Shown here piece by piece: positions 9,270-17,931 of a DNA stretch of 64,000 nucleotides. The translations under genes were made by a program, and so were the position numbers. The stretch covers positions 1 through 64,000 of the forward strand of contig NZ_JNIJ01000008.1 of the NCBI RefSeq assembly GCF_000701345.1, given 5' to 3'. Every line of letters starts with the position of its first letter. Within the stretch, counting starts at the first letter, position 1. Below the pieces are notes generated by a model. The model ran no database searches. It was not told the origin of the DNA and saw only the letters and a list, made by a program, of their open reading frames with translations. Origin of the DNA: Bradyrhizobium sp. URHD0069. Lineage in GTDB: Bacteria; Pseudomonadota; Alphaproteobacteria; Rhizobiales; Xanthobacteraceae.

Positions 9270-10337
9270 CTAAGAATCGAGTAGCCGCATCGCATTGCCG
9301 CCGGCTAATTGCGCCAATGTCGTCTCGTCCATGCCGTCGACACCAGCGATGTGACCGATCGGGTTGTATTCGGCCATATCATAGGGGTAGTCGGTACCCA
9401 TCAGGATCCTATCAGAACCGAACACGTTGAGCAAATAAGCCAGTTGGTGATAGCTGAAGACAACGGTGTCGAGATAGACCTGACGCAAATACGTCGTCGG
9501 CTGCAGCGGTAGGTCACCATGAGAATCCTGCCGTGCGCCCCATGCATGGTCGATGCGACCTGAATACGATGGCAGATAGCCGCCGCCATGCACAGCCATG
9601 AGTTTCAGGTCGGGAAAACGCGCCAGCGTTCCGCTGAAGATCAGGTTATGCAACGCCAACGTGGTCTCGAGCGGGTTGCCCAACATGTTGTTGAAGTAGA
9701 AATGCGTGAGACGCTCTCCGTGCGTGAAACCGTTGGGATGCAGCATGATGAATGCGCCGAGCTCTTCGGCCTTGGCGAAGAATGGGCGGTAAGCCGGATC
9801 AGACAATTCCCTCCCATCGACGTTGGTCAGAATCTGAACACCCTTCAGTTTCAGGTGCGTTATGACATAATCGAGTTCGCGCACGGCCAACTCAGGCTCT
9901 TGCAGCGTAATCCCACCGAGACCTAGAAACCGATCAGGCCGGCGTGAGCAGAATTCCGCCACGCCATCATTGGCGATGCGATGTGCTTGTTGGGCGATTT
10001 TCGTATCGAGATGATAGTAGCATTGTCCTGGAGCGGGAGCGACGACCTGGATATCGATGCCCATCTTGTCGAGATCATGCAGTCGCCGGTCAATTGTGGT
10101 CATCACCTCCATGATATCTTTTTCTTGGCCGGCATTGATCGCCTTGGTCGCGTCGTCGGCGAAGTGGGCCAGCGAAATACGACTGATGTCGATGTGAGGC
10201 TGTGCGACCTTGGCGGCTTCGCGGACAAAGATGTGCGAATGAATATCGATCGTCGTAGACGACGGACGGCGGGCGCGACCGTCAGCGTCATGAATGCGGG
10301 CTGCGGTAAAGCCATAGCGATTTTTGCGGTCGATCAT
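9270..10337 (-). CDS. Amidohydrolase-2 family decarboxylase (ACMSD/PicC-like)
   Basis: 355 residues. TIM-barrel metal-dependent decarboxylase or hydrolase. DIHSHIF (about 31-37) gives the HxH zinc ligands, HPNGF (about 210) the third His, HGGGYLPSYSGR (about 262) the catalytic His, and GTDYPYDM (about 318) the conserved Asp. The family includes aminocarboxymuconate-semialdehyde decarboxylase, gamma-resorcylate decarboxylase and 3,6-dihydroxypicolinate decarboxylase. With a molybdenum hydroxylase operon and GntR regulator next door, it probably decarboxylates a hydroxylated (hetero)aromatic acid (inference). It lies 39 bp downstream of the GntR gene, same strand. Confidence 0.75.
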   Translation of the reverse strand: MIDRKNRYGFTAARIHDADGRARRPSSTTIDIHSHIFVREAAKVAQPHIDISRISLAHFADDATKAINAGQEKDIMEVMTTIDRRLHDLDKMGIDIQVVAPAPGQCYYHLDTKIAQQAHRIANDGVAEFCSRRPDRFLGLGGITLQEPELAVRELDYVITHLKLKGVQILTNVDGRELSDPAYRPFFAKAEELGAFIMLHPNGFTHGERLTHFYFNNMLGNPLETTLALHNLIFSGTLARFPDLKLMAVHGGGYLPSYSGRIDHAWGARQDSHGDLPLQPTTYLRQVYLDTVVFSYHQLAYLLNVFGSDRILMGTDYPYDMAEYNPIGHIAGVDGMDETTLAQLAGGNAMRLLDS

Positions 10338-10376
10338 TGAAACGTCCCGTTCTTGAAGATCGTTGAAAGGTTGCGC

Positions 10377-11012
10377 TCAGGCCTGCATCGCCGTCCATTC
10401 CAACGCGGTGCTGAACCGTTTAACGGCCGCCGAGACGTGAGCTTTCAGCAAGCTGACCGCCCGGCGCGAGTCTCGCGCCTGAAGCGCTGAAATGATGGCG
10501 TTGTGTTCCTCGACGAACTTATGTGCCTTGGGTCCGCGAACCGCGGCTACACTCATCCTGACAAGACGCTCGGTCTCCTCGATCAGATCGCAGGTCGTCC
10601 GTGCCATCCGGCCGTTGTTGGAGCATCGCGCGAGAGCGCAGTGAAAATCTCGGTTGTAGTTGATGAACTCGTTTTCGTAGTCGCCATCGAACTCACGAAA
10701 CCGATCGAGCGCTTTCAATTCCTCGTCGGATGCGTTCTTTACCGCCTCCGCGATGCACGCGAGTTCGAGCGCCTGGCGAAACGCAAAGATCTCGTTGGCA
10801 TCCCGCAAGGACACCGGCGACACGCGATACCCCTGACGAGGAATGACGATCAGCAGTCCTTCGCTGACGAGATGCTGAAGCGCCTCGCGCACCGGCGACT
10901 TGCTGACGTCGAACTGCTGGGCGAGCTCCTGCTCGCGCAGTTCACGGCCGGGCGGCAGATCGCATGTCAGAATACCCCGCCTCAGAAAATCGTAGATCCG
11001 CTGTCCCTGCAT
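10377..11012 (-). CDS. GntR-family regulator (FadR/FCD subfamily)
   Basis: 211 residues. Winged helix-turn-helix at about 10-72 (GRELREQELAQQFDVSKSPV, then REALQHL), followed by an all-helical FCD ligand-binding domain (about 80-205) with the conserved acidic/His positions of the metal-containing subfamily. It is transcribed with the decarboxylase and divergently from the liv-cox operon, the classic arrangement for a local repressor released by a pathway acid. The effector is unknown. Confidence 0.85.
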   Translation of the reverse strand: MQGQRIYDFLRRGILTCDLPPGRELREQELAQQFDVSKSPVREALQHLVSEGLLIVIPRQGYRVSPVSLRDANEIFAFRQALELACIAEAVKNASDEELKALDRFREFDGDYENEFINYNRDFHCALARCSNNGRMARTTCDLIEETERLVRMSVAAVRGPKAHKFVEEHNAIISALQARDSRRAVSLLKAHVSAAVKRFSTALEWTAMQA

Positions 11013-11230
11013 TTCGCTTGCGGTCGCCCTTCATCCAAAAACGTAAGATATCACAAGTTCACACCGATTCCGCTTAAATCGTCATTTTTTCTTCCTGACT
11101 ATACCAAAAAACCAGCAAAATTGAGGATTTTTCTCGAGCAATTGACTCTTGCGATCGGTTGGTGACATCCTAATAGAAGGTACACATATCAAATCAGATG
11201 TATCAAGCCTCGGCTCTAGGGAGACTTAGC
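11013..11230. promoter_or_regulatory. Divergent promoter region of catabolic module 1
   Basis: 218 bp between the GntR gene (minus) and the liv-cox operon (plus). AT-rich for this genome, with a TTGACT hexamer near 11142 that could be a -35 box for the plus operon. An imperfect dyad lies at 11184-11201 (ACATATC...GATGT) with TATCAA repeated twice, a candidate GntR operator just upstream of the livK start. The operator assignment is by position and symmetry only. Confidence 0.4.
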
Positions 11231-12451
11231 ATGGTGCGTACCCGCATCTTCTTATCGACGACAATCCTCGCCGCGTGCACGGCTTTGACGCCGCTGCAGG
11301 CTGCCGAATCGCTCAAAGTCGGCTTTATGACGGTCCGGTCAGGCGCGTTGGCCGCCGGTGGCCGGCAGATGGAAGAAGGCCTGAAGCTGTGTATGGACGA
11401 GCACCGCGGCGTAATGGCAGGTCGCAAGATCGAGATTATCACCGCCGATACGGCCGGCCAACCTGCCGTGACCAAGACCAAGGCGCAGGAGCTGGTCGAA
11501 CGCGACGGCGCGCAGGTGCTGATCGGCCCGCTGGCGGCCTTCGAGGCACTCGCTATCGACGACTATATCCGGCAAACCAAGACGCCCGTCATCTCGCCTT
11601 CTGCAGCCGCAGAGGATTTGACTCAGCGCAAGCCCAATCCCTGGTTCGTGCGCGCTGTCGGCACATCGGCGCAGGCCCATCATCCACTCGGCGAATATGC
11701 CGCGAAGGATCTGCACTACAAGAAGATCGCGATCATCGCCGACGACTTCGCGTTCGGCCATGAAATCGCGGCCGGCTTCCAGCGCACGTTCGAACAGAAC
11801 GGCGGCAAGGTGGTCCAGAAGCTGTGGTCGCCGCTCAACGCTGCGGAATACGGCACCTACATCACCCAGATCGATCCGAGTGTCGATGCGGTCTTTGCGG
11901 CGTTTGCCGGCGGCAATGGCATCAAGTTTCTCGGCGAGTACAAGAACTACGGCATGCAGAAGCCGGTTCTCGGCGCCATGACGACGGTGGACGAGGGCAT
12001 TCTCAAGCGCATGGGCGACGAAGCGGTCGGCGTGATTTCATCCGGTTGGTACAGCGCCGCCACCGATACTCCCGCCAACAAGAAGTTCGTGGAAGCCGTG
12101 CGCAAGGCTTACAGCGCCGATCCGGGCTACTACACCGTCGGCGCTTACATGGCCTGTCAGTTCCTTAACAATGCGCTGGAGCAGGTCAAGGGAGACATCT
12201 CGGACAAGGCCGCCTTCATGAAGGCCTTGCGCAACGTCAACATTTCACAAAGTCCCTATGGTCCGGTGAAGCTCGACACGTACGGTCAGCCGATCCTCGA
12301 TGTCGCGATCCGCAAGGTCGAGAAAAAGGACGGAAGATTGCAGAACACCGTCATCAAGACCTATCCAGCGGTGAGCCAGTTCTGGACCTACGGGCCGGAC
12401 GAATTCCTCAAGAGCCCCGTCTATTCGCGCGACTGGACGCCGGCGAAGTAA
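11231..12451 (+). CDS. LIV-type ABC transporter substrate-binding protein (module 1)
   Basis: 406 residues from the ATG at 11231, preceded by AGGGAGA. An upstream in-frame ATG at 11198 would put extra residues before the signal peptide. The signal peptide is about 1-24, cleaved near LQAAES. The mature part has the type I periplasmic-binding fold of the LivK/AmiC-like family (GFMTVRSGALAAGGRQMEEG; GPLAAFEALAI; IADDFAFGHEIAAGF). It captures the substrate in the periplasm for LivHMGF encoded directly downstream. The substrate is more likely an aromatic acid or amide than leucine, given the catabolic neighbours (inference). Confidence 0.85.
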   Translation: MVRTRIFLSTTILAACTALTPLQAAESLKVGFMTVRSGALAAGGRQMEEGLKLCMDEHRGVMAGRKIEIITADTAGQPAVTKTKAQELVERDGAQVLIGPLAAFEALAIDDYIRQTKTPVISPSAAAEDLTQRKPNPWFVRAVGTSAQAHHPLGEYAAKDLHYKKIAIIADDFAFGHEIAAGFQRTFEQNGGKVVQKLWSPLNAAEYGTYITQIDPSVDAVFAAFAGGNGIKFLGEYKNYGMQKPVLGAMTTVDEGILKRMGDEAVGVISSGWYSAATDTPANKKFVEAVRKAYSADPGYYTVGAYMACQFLNNALEQVKGDISDKAAFMKALRNVNISQSPYGPVKLDTYGQPILDVAIRKVEKKDGRLQNTVIKTYPAVSQFWTYGPDEFLKSPVYSRDWTPAK

Positions 12452-12475
12452 TGCGCATCGCCGGGAGGGATCCGC

Positions 12476-13336
12476 ATGAATTTCTGGATCATTCAGGGTT
12501 TGAACGGTCTGGCGTTCGGATCCCTCCTGTTCATTCTGGCGTCAGGCTTTTCGCTAATCTTCGGCCTGATGCGCATCGTCAATCTCTCGCATGGCGCATA
12601 CTTCATGCTCGGCGCCTATGTCGGACTGTCGGCGATCGAGGCCGGCGTGAATTTCTGGATCGCGATCCTGATTGGCGGCGGCGCGATCTGCATCCTCGGG
12701 ACAGTGATCGAGCGCTTCATCCTGCGCCGGCTGAACGGCCAGCCGCTGGCGCAGGTGCTGGTGACGCTCGGCATCGCGTTCATCATCGCCGACACCTGCG
12801 TCTGGATCTGGACCGGTGATCCGCGTCCGGTGCCGATGCCCAGGGAATTGACGGGCGCGTTCCGCGTCTCGAATCTGGCGTTTCCGATCTATCGCCTGTT
12901 CGTGATTGGCGTAGCGTTCGCGCTTGCTGCCGCACTCTGGTTCCTCCTTGAACGCAGCCGCCTCGGCGCAATGATCCGCGCCGGCGTCGACGATCTGCCC
13001 ATGGCCCGCGCCATGGGCATCCGGACTTCGCTGCTGTTCTCCGCGGTATTCTGTCTCGGCTCGGCGCTGGCGGGCGCTGGAGGCGTGCTGGCCGGACCGA
13101 TCCTGTCGGTGTATCCCGGCCTCGATTCCGACATGCTGCCGCTTGCGCTGGTCGTCGTCATTCTGGGCGGCGTCGGCAGTCTGCTCGGCGCGTTTGTCGG
13201 CAGCCTGATCATCGGTTTCATCTACAGCTATGGGCAGGCGCTCTTTCCGGATCTCGCCTACGTGATCCTTTTCCTGCCGATGGTCCTAGTGCTCACGCTG
13301 CGGCCGACCGGCCTGTTCGGAAGGCAGGCCATTTGA
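12476..13336 (+). CDS. LIV-type ABC transporter permease LivH-like (module 1)
   Basis: 286 residues, about eight transmembrane helices. It begins with NFWIIQGLNGLAFGSLLFIL and contains FGLMRIVNLSHGAYFMLGAY, the N-terminal signature of LivH permeases. The EAA-like loop region (RAGVDDLPMARAMGI) contacts the ATPases. A strong Shine-Dalgarno (GGGAGGG) lies before the ATG. The stop overlaps the livM start (TGATG). Confidence 0.9.
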   Translation: MNFWIIQGLNGLAFGSLLFILASGFSLIFGLMRIVNLSHGAYFMLGAYVGLSAIEAGVNFWIAILIGGGAICILGTVIERFILRRLNGQPLAQVLVTLGIAFIIADTCVWIWTGDPRPVPMPRELTGAFRVSNLAFPIYRLFVIGVAFALAAALWFLLERSRLGAMIRAGVDDLPMARAMGIRTSLLFSAVFCLGSALAGAGGVLAGPILSVYPGLDSDMLPLALVVVILGGVGSLLGAFVGSLIIGFIYSYGQALFPDLAYVILFLPMVLVLTLRPTGLFGRQAI

Positions 13337-14337
13337 TGCGCGCCCCGTCCTTCAACTTGCTGTCGTGGCTCATTGCGATCGCCGCGCTGCTGGCACTGCC
13401 GTGGCTGGTGACATCGGATTACTACGTCAACATCGCAAGCCAGGTCGTAATCGCGGCAATTCTCGCACTCAGCCTCAATCTGCTGATCGGCTTCGGCGGC
13501 ATGATATCGCTGGGTCACGCGGCCTATCTCGGCGTGGCGGCCTATCTGTCTATTTACCTCACCGCCCATGCGGGCTTCGGGCATCTCGCAGGCGCATTGA
13601 TCGCCATCGGCGCGACGACCGTGCTGGCGATGCTGTTCGGTTATCTGGCGCTACGCGCATCAGGTCTCGGATTTCTGATGATTACGCTGGCGCTTGGCCA
13701 GATCCTGTGGGGCGTTGCCTATCGATGGGCCAGCCTGACCGGCGGCGACAACGGGCTGGGCGGGCTCAAGCGGCCGCACCCCTTTGGCCTCAACCTGATG
13801 GACCCTGCCATTTTCTATTATTTCGCTCTGGCCTTCTTCGGCATAGCGCTGTGGTGTATCGCACGCTTCGTCCAATCGGCACTCGGGCAAAGCCTGCAAG
13901 GCACTCGCGATCAGCCGCGACGCATGCGGGCGCTGGGTTACAATGTGTGGCTGATTCAGTGGTTGAGCTTTGTGTTCGCCGGTTTCTGGGGCTCGGTCGC
14001 CGGCCTGCTCTATGCTTATTACCACCAGTTCGTCAGTCCCCAGACGCTGCATCTCACGACGTCGGCCGAAACGCTGCTGATGGTCATCGCCGGCGGCACC
14101 GGCACGCTGCTTGGGCCGGTGGTCGGCGCCGCGCTGGTGGTCATCCTCAAGAATGTCGTCAGCGCCTACATCACGCGCTGGCTAATCCTGCTTGGCGTCA
14201 TTTTTGTCGTGATCGTCTTGTTCATGCCCGAAGGTCTGGTGCCGGGCATTACGCGCTGGGTGCGCTCCTTGAGAAGCCGGCCACGCGCAGACAAGGCTGC
14301 GGATACGCCCTCCATCGCCAAGGACTCCGCCCGATGA
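13336..14337 (+). CDS. LIV-type ABC transporter permease LivM-like (module 1)
   Basis: 333 residues from the ATG at 13336, which overlaps the livH stop. A TTG one codon upstream is the less likely start. About nine or ten transmembrane helices, with LSLNLLIGFGGMISLGHAAY typical of LivM and the ATPase-contact loop near RDQPRRMRALGYN. It forms the transmembrane pore with the LivH-like subunit. The stop overlaps the livG start (ATGA). Confidence 0.9.
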   Translation: MRAPSFNLLSWLIAIAALLALPWLVTSDYYVNIASQVVIAAILALSLNLLIGFGGMISLGHAAYLGVAAYLSIYLTAHAGFGHLAGALIAIGATTVLAMLFGYLALRASGLGFLMITLALGQILWGVAYRWASLTGGDNGLGGLKRPHPFGLNLMDPAIFYYFALAFFGIALWCIARFVQSALGQSLQGTRDQPRRMRALGYNVWLIQWLSFVFAGFWGSVAGLLYAYYHQFVSPQTLHLTTSAETLLMVIAGGTGTLLGPVVGAALVVILKNVVSAYITRWLILLGVIFVVIVLFMPEGLVPGITRWVRSLRSRPRADKAADTPSIAKDSAR

Positions 14338-15077
14338 CGACACCTGTTCTGGAGGTCACCGGACTTTATCGCTTCTTCGGCGGGCTGCCAGCAGTCCGCG
14401 ATGTCTCGATGCGTATTCCGGCTGGAGAACGGCGGCTGCTGCTCGGCCCCAACGGTGCCGGCAAGACGACGTTCTTCAATCTCATCGCGGGCGACTTCCC
14501 GCCGTCGCAGGGCGAGATCCGGATCTTCGGGCAGAACGTGACCAGGAAGTCCGCCAACCAGCGCACCCATCTCGGCATGGCGCGAACCTACCAGATCATC
14601 ACGCTGTTTTCGAAGAACACGCTGCTTCACAACGTCGTCATCTCACTCGTCGGCCTGCGGGAAATTCGCTTCAATCCATGGTCCGATCTGCGCCGCCAGA
14701 CGCCGCTCTGGGATGAAGCGCGCGCAACCCTTGCCCTTGTCGGCCTCGAACATCTTGCGGACCGAACCGTGGCGGAGACGAGCTATGGCGAGCGGCGGCG
14801 GCTCGAGATCGCGATGGCGCTCGCGCAAAAGCCAAAACTCCTGCTGCTCGACGAGCCGTTGGCTGGCCTTTCCGCCGACGAACGTCAGGACGTTCAGCGT
14901 CTGCTTCAATCCATTCCGCGCGACGTTACCATTGTCATGATCGAACACGACATGGACGTCGCCCTCGCCTTCGCCGACGTGATCACGGTGATGCAGCACG
15001 GACAGGTCGTCGTGGAAGGAAGCCGCGCCGACGTGGTCGCCGATCCGAGGACCCGGGAGGTGTATCTTGGACACTGA
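14334..15077 (+). CDS. LIV-type ABC transporter ATPase LivG-like (module 1)
   Basis: 247 residues. Walker A GPNGAGKT at about 38-45, Q-loop region ARTYQIITLF, a degenerate signature ETSYGERRRLEIA in place of LSGGQ, and Walker B LLLLDEPLAGL. It drives uptake in the inner membrane as a heterodimer with the LivF-like ATPase. The ATG at 14334 overlaps the livM stop. The longer open frame upstream in the same phase is the shadow of livM. Confidence 0.9.
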   Translation: MTTPVLEVTGLYRFFGGLPAVRDVSMRIPAGERRLLLGPNGAGKTTFFNLIAGDFPPSQGEIRIFGQNVTRKSANQRTHLGMARTYQIITLFSKNTLLHNVVISLVGLREIRFNPWSDLRRQTPLWDEARATLALVGLEHLADRTVAETSYGERRRLEIAMALAQKPKLLLLDEPLAGLSADERQDVQRLLQSIPRDVTIVMIEHDMDVALAFADVITVMQHGQVVVEGSRADVVADPRTREVYLGH

Positions 15078-15786
15078 CGCGCTCACGATCAGCGGCCTCA
15101 ACGCTTTCTACGGCGAAAGCCACGTCCTGCACGACCTATCCTTCAATGTGAAGAAGGGGCACGTCCTTGGACTGCTCGGTCGCAACGGCGCCGGCAAGAC
15201 CACCTGCATCAGTGCGATCATGGGGCTGATCAAGGCCAAGGCCACGCGCATCGATCTGTTTGGCCAGTCCATCGCGGGCCTGTCACCGGAGGCCATTTCG
15301 CTGAAGGGCGTCGGCCTCGTGCCGCAAGGAAGGCGTATCTTTCCGTCGCTGACCGTATTCGAGAACCTGACGGTGGCGGCTCGCCGCGGCAAGACCGGGC
15401 ACAGCTCCGGCTGGGGTCTCGAGCAGGTCTATGCGACCTTCCCCCGGCTGTCGGAACGCCAGCGGCAACTGGCCGGCTCACTGTCCGGCGGCGAACAGCA
15501 GATGCTCGCGATCTGCCGGGCCTTGATGACAAATCCGCGCGTCATTCTGTTTGACGAGCCTTCGGAAGGATTGGCGCCCCAGATCGTCGCAGAGGTCGCA
15601 ATGGTTCTGAAGCAACTTCGCAGCAGCGGCCTTTCGATCATTCTCGTCGAACAGAACATCAAGCTGGCGCTGGACATCGCGGACGAAGTCGTTGTTCTCA
15701 ACACCGGCTACGTCGCACACGTCGGAGGCGTTGACTCGCTGCGCTCCAACGATCGTCTGGTCGAGCAGTTGCTCGGCGTTTATTGA
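15067..15786 (+). CDS. LIV-type ABC transporter ATPase LivF-like (module 1)
   Basis: 239 residues. The TTG start at 15067 is placed seven bases after a GGGAGG Shine-Dalgarno and gives the normal LivF N-terminus (LTISGLNAFYGESHVLHDLS). Walker A GRNGAGKT, signature LSGGEQQMLAICRAL, Walker B VILFDEPSEGLAP. It overlaps the livG 3' end by 11 bases. Partner of the LivG-like ATPase. Confidence 0.9.
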   Translation: MDTDALTISGLNAFYGESHVLHDLSFNVKKGHVLGLLGRNGAGKTTCISAIMGLIKAKATRIDLFGQSIAGLSPEAISLKGVGLVPQGRRIFPSLTVFENLTVAARRGKTGHSSGWGLEQVYATFPRLSERQRQLAGSLSGGEQQMLAICRALMTNPRVILFDEPSEGLAPQIVAEVAMVLKQLRSSGLSIILVEQNIKLALDIADEVVVLNTGYVAHVGGVDSLRSNDRLVEQLLGVY

Positions 15787-15797
15787 AAGGCTGAAGA

Positions 15798-16580
15798 ATG
15801 ACATCCGTTCGTTTGCGTGAGGGAGTCCTTGATATCGTCGAAACGGGCGCCGGCAAACCGATCGTGCTGCTGCACTCGTTGCTTGCAGATCGAGCCATCT
15901 TCGACAAGATCGTCCCTGTGCTTGGGCGGCAGCGACGTGTCATCGTTCCCGACCTGCCGGGATTTGGCGCGTCGTCATCGGCCGGCGCCACCATCGAGGG
16001 GATTGCCGATCGCATGGCCGGCCTGTTCGATGCGCTCGGCCTCGGAACGACGGCCGACGTCCTCGGCAATGGCTTCGGCGGCTTTGTCGCCAGCACGCTG
16101 GCCATTCGTCATGGCGCGCAATTCGACCGGCTGGTCTTGGCCGACACCGGCGTCGGCTTCTCACCGGAAGGCAAGCAGTCGTTCTATGCGATGGCTGAAC
16201 GCGTGCGCCAAAGCGGCATGGAGGCGATCGTCGATGTGGCTCTCAAACGGCTGTTCCCGGAAGACTTCATCGCAGTCAATCCTGATATCATGGCCGAGCG
16301 GCGCAACGCTCTGGTCAAGACCAATCCGGAATTTTTCGCCGAAGCGTGTCACGCGCTGGCAGCCCTCGATCTGACCGCCGATATCGGGATGATCCGTAAT
16401 CCGACGCTGGTGGTGGTGGGCGAACGTGACGCCGCGACACCGCCTGAAATGGCGCGCACGCTGGCAAGAGCCCTGCCGAAGGCCGACCTTATCGAAATGC
16501 CTGGATGCGGCCATGCTCCGATGGCACAGGCACCCGAAGCGTTCATCAAGACTATCGCCAAGTTCCTCGACCTGAAGTAA
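15798..16580 (+). CDS. Alpha/beta-hydrolase-fold protein lacking the nucleophile serine
   Basis: 260 residues. A complete alpha/beta hydrolase fold similar to enol-lactone hydrolases (oxyanion region LLHSLLAD; PDLPGFGASS). The acid (GERDAATP, about 210) and histidine (GCGHAPMA, about 237) of the triad are present. The nucleophile elbow reads GNGFGG, however, so residue 92 is Gly (codon GGC) where GxSxG requires Ser. The protein should not act by the usual acyl-enzyme mechanism. It may be a non-hydrolytic family member (for example a lyase or C-C-cleaving enzyme using another mechanism) or inactive. It sits between livF and coxM in the module 1 operon. Confidence 0.7.
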   Translation: MTSVRLREGVLDIVETGAGKPIVLLHSLLADRAIFDKIVPVLGRQRRVIVPDLPGFGASSSAGATIEGIADRMAGLFDALGLGTTADVLGNGFGGFVASTLAIRHGAQFDRLVLADTGVGFSPEGKQSFYAMAERVRQSGMEAIVDVALKRLFPEDFIAVNPDIMAERRNALVKTNPEFFAEACHALAALDLTADIGMIRNPTLVVVGERDAATPPEMARTLARALPKADLIEMPGCGHAPMAQAPEAFIKTIAKFLDLK

Positions 16581-16585
16581 ATCCG

Positions 16586-17455
16586 ATGAAAGCACCGCCC
16601 TTTCAATATCACCGTCCGCAAACGCGCGAAGAACTCGGCGCGCTGTTGGCCCGTCTGGACAACGCCAAGATTCTTGCGGGCGGACAGTCATTGATGCCGA
16701 TGATGAATTTGCGGGTGATCGCACCCGATCATCTGATCGACATCAACCGCGTTGCCAACCTCGCCGGGATTCGCGAGGCCGTTGACGGTATTGAGATCGG
16801 CGCGATGACCCGACAGGCTGACGTGCTGGCGTCGGACCTCGTCAAATCCAGACTGCCCCTGCTGACCCGCGCACTGGAACATGTCGGCCATATCCAGACT
16901 CGCGCCCGCGGCACGATCGGCGGGAGTTGTTGCCACCTCGATCCTTCTGCCGAACAGCCCGCAATGTGCGCGGCCCTCGACGCCGAGTTCGTCGTCGTCG
17001 GGCCGGGCGGCCGCCGCGTTATTCCTGCCGGCGAGTGGTTCGAAGGGCTGCTGCAATCCGCGCTTGGCGAACAGGAATTTCTGGAAGTGATTCGCTTCAA
17101 GCCATGGGCCGACGGCCACGGCTACGGTTTCGCGGAATATGCCCGAAGGCACGGCGACTTCGCCATTGCCGGCGCCGCGGCCCTTCTCGAAGCCGGCAGG
17201 GACGGCCGCATCACGCTTGCAGCACTGTTGTCGTTCGGCGTCGAAGCGGCGCCGAAGCGCCTATCCGAGGCGGAACGCACGCTGATCGGCCAGCATGTTG
17301 ACAGTCTCAACATCAAACCCGTCATTGCCGCAGCCAGCGCGCTCGATGCGATGGAAGACGTCCATGTGACCGCCGACTATCGACGTCATCTGGCCGGCGT
17401 GCTGATCCGCCGGGCGTTGAACGAGGCCTGCACCACAATGCGGCGGCCGTCATGA
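16586..17455 (+). CDS. Molybdenum hydroxylase FAD-binding medium subunit (CoxM-like, module 1)
   Basis: 289 residues from the ATG at 16586, five bases after the hydrolase stop. Two FAD contacts are visible: AGGQSLMP (about 32-39) and TIGGSCCHLDPSAEQP (about 111-126), followed by the CO-dehydrogenase-flavoprotein C-terminal domain. It passes electrons from the [2Fe-2S] subunit to FAD and an acceptor. The second FAD loop normally reads TIGGNLA; SCCH is a mild variant. The stop overlaps the coxS start (ATGA). Confidence 0.88.
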   Translation: MKAPPFQYHRPQTREELGALLARLDNAKILAGGQSLMPMMNLRVIAPDHLIDINRVANLAGIREAVDGIEIGAMTRQADVLASDLVKSRLPLLTRALEHVGHIQTRARGTIGGSCCHLDPSAEQPAMCAALDAEFVVVGPGGRRVIPAGEWFEGLLQSALGEQEFLEVIRFKPWADGHGYGFAEYARRHGDFAIAGAAALLEAGRDGRITLAALLSFGVEAAPKRLSEAERTLIGQHVDSLNIKPVIAAASALDAMEDVHVTADYRRHLAGVLIRRALNEACTTMRRPS

Positions 17456-17931
17456 CCGAACATTCCGTGACATTCACGCTCAACGGCGAACGACGCGAGG
17501 CCAGGGTCGATCCGCGGATTCATCTGGGCGATTTTCTGCGGCACTCGCTCGGGCTGACCGGCACGCATCTTGGCTGCGAGCACGGTGTCTGCGGCGCGTG
17601 CACCGTTATCGTGAACGGCGCGCCGGTGCGATCGTGCCTCATGCTGGCGGTTCAGATCGACGGCACCGTTGTGGAAACTGTCGAGAGCCTTGGCAAACCC
17701 GGTGCGCTGTCGCCGCTCCAGCAGGCATTCGCAACCAATCATGGCCTGCAGTGCGGATTCTGCACTTCGGGAATGCTGATGACGCTCGAAGCCTACTTGC
17801 GCACCACGCCCGCGCCGACCGAGCAGGACGTCAGGATCGCGATCTCGGGCAACATCTGTCGCTGTACCGGCTATGAGGGCATCGTGCAGGCAGCGCTGGA
17901 CACGGCATCCGCAAAGGCGAGCCGGACATGA
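17452..17931 (+). CDS. Molybdenum hydroxylase [2Fe-2S] small subunit (CoxS-like, module 1)
   Basis: 159 residues. A plant-type ferredoxin cluster (CEHGVCGACTV...C, about 43-63) is followed by the helical second cluster domain (CGFCTSGMLM and CRCTGYEG, about 102-143), the full set of eight cysteines. It transfers electrons from the molybdenum centre to FAD. It overlaps both neighbouring cox genes by four bases, so subunit stoichiometry is translationally coupled. Confidence 0.92.
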   Translation: MTEHSVTFTLNGERREARVDPRIHLGDFLRHSLGLTGTHLGCEHGVCGACTVIVNGAPVRSCLMLAVQIDGTVVETVESLGKPGALSPLQQAFATNHGLQCGFCTSGMLMTLEAYLRTTPAPTEQDVRIAISGNICRCTGYEGIVQAALDTASAKASRT

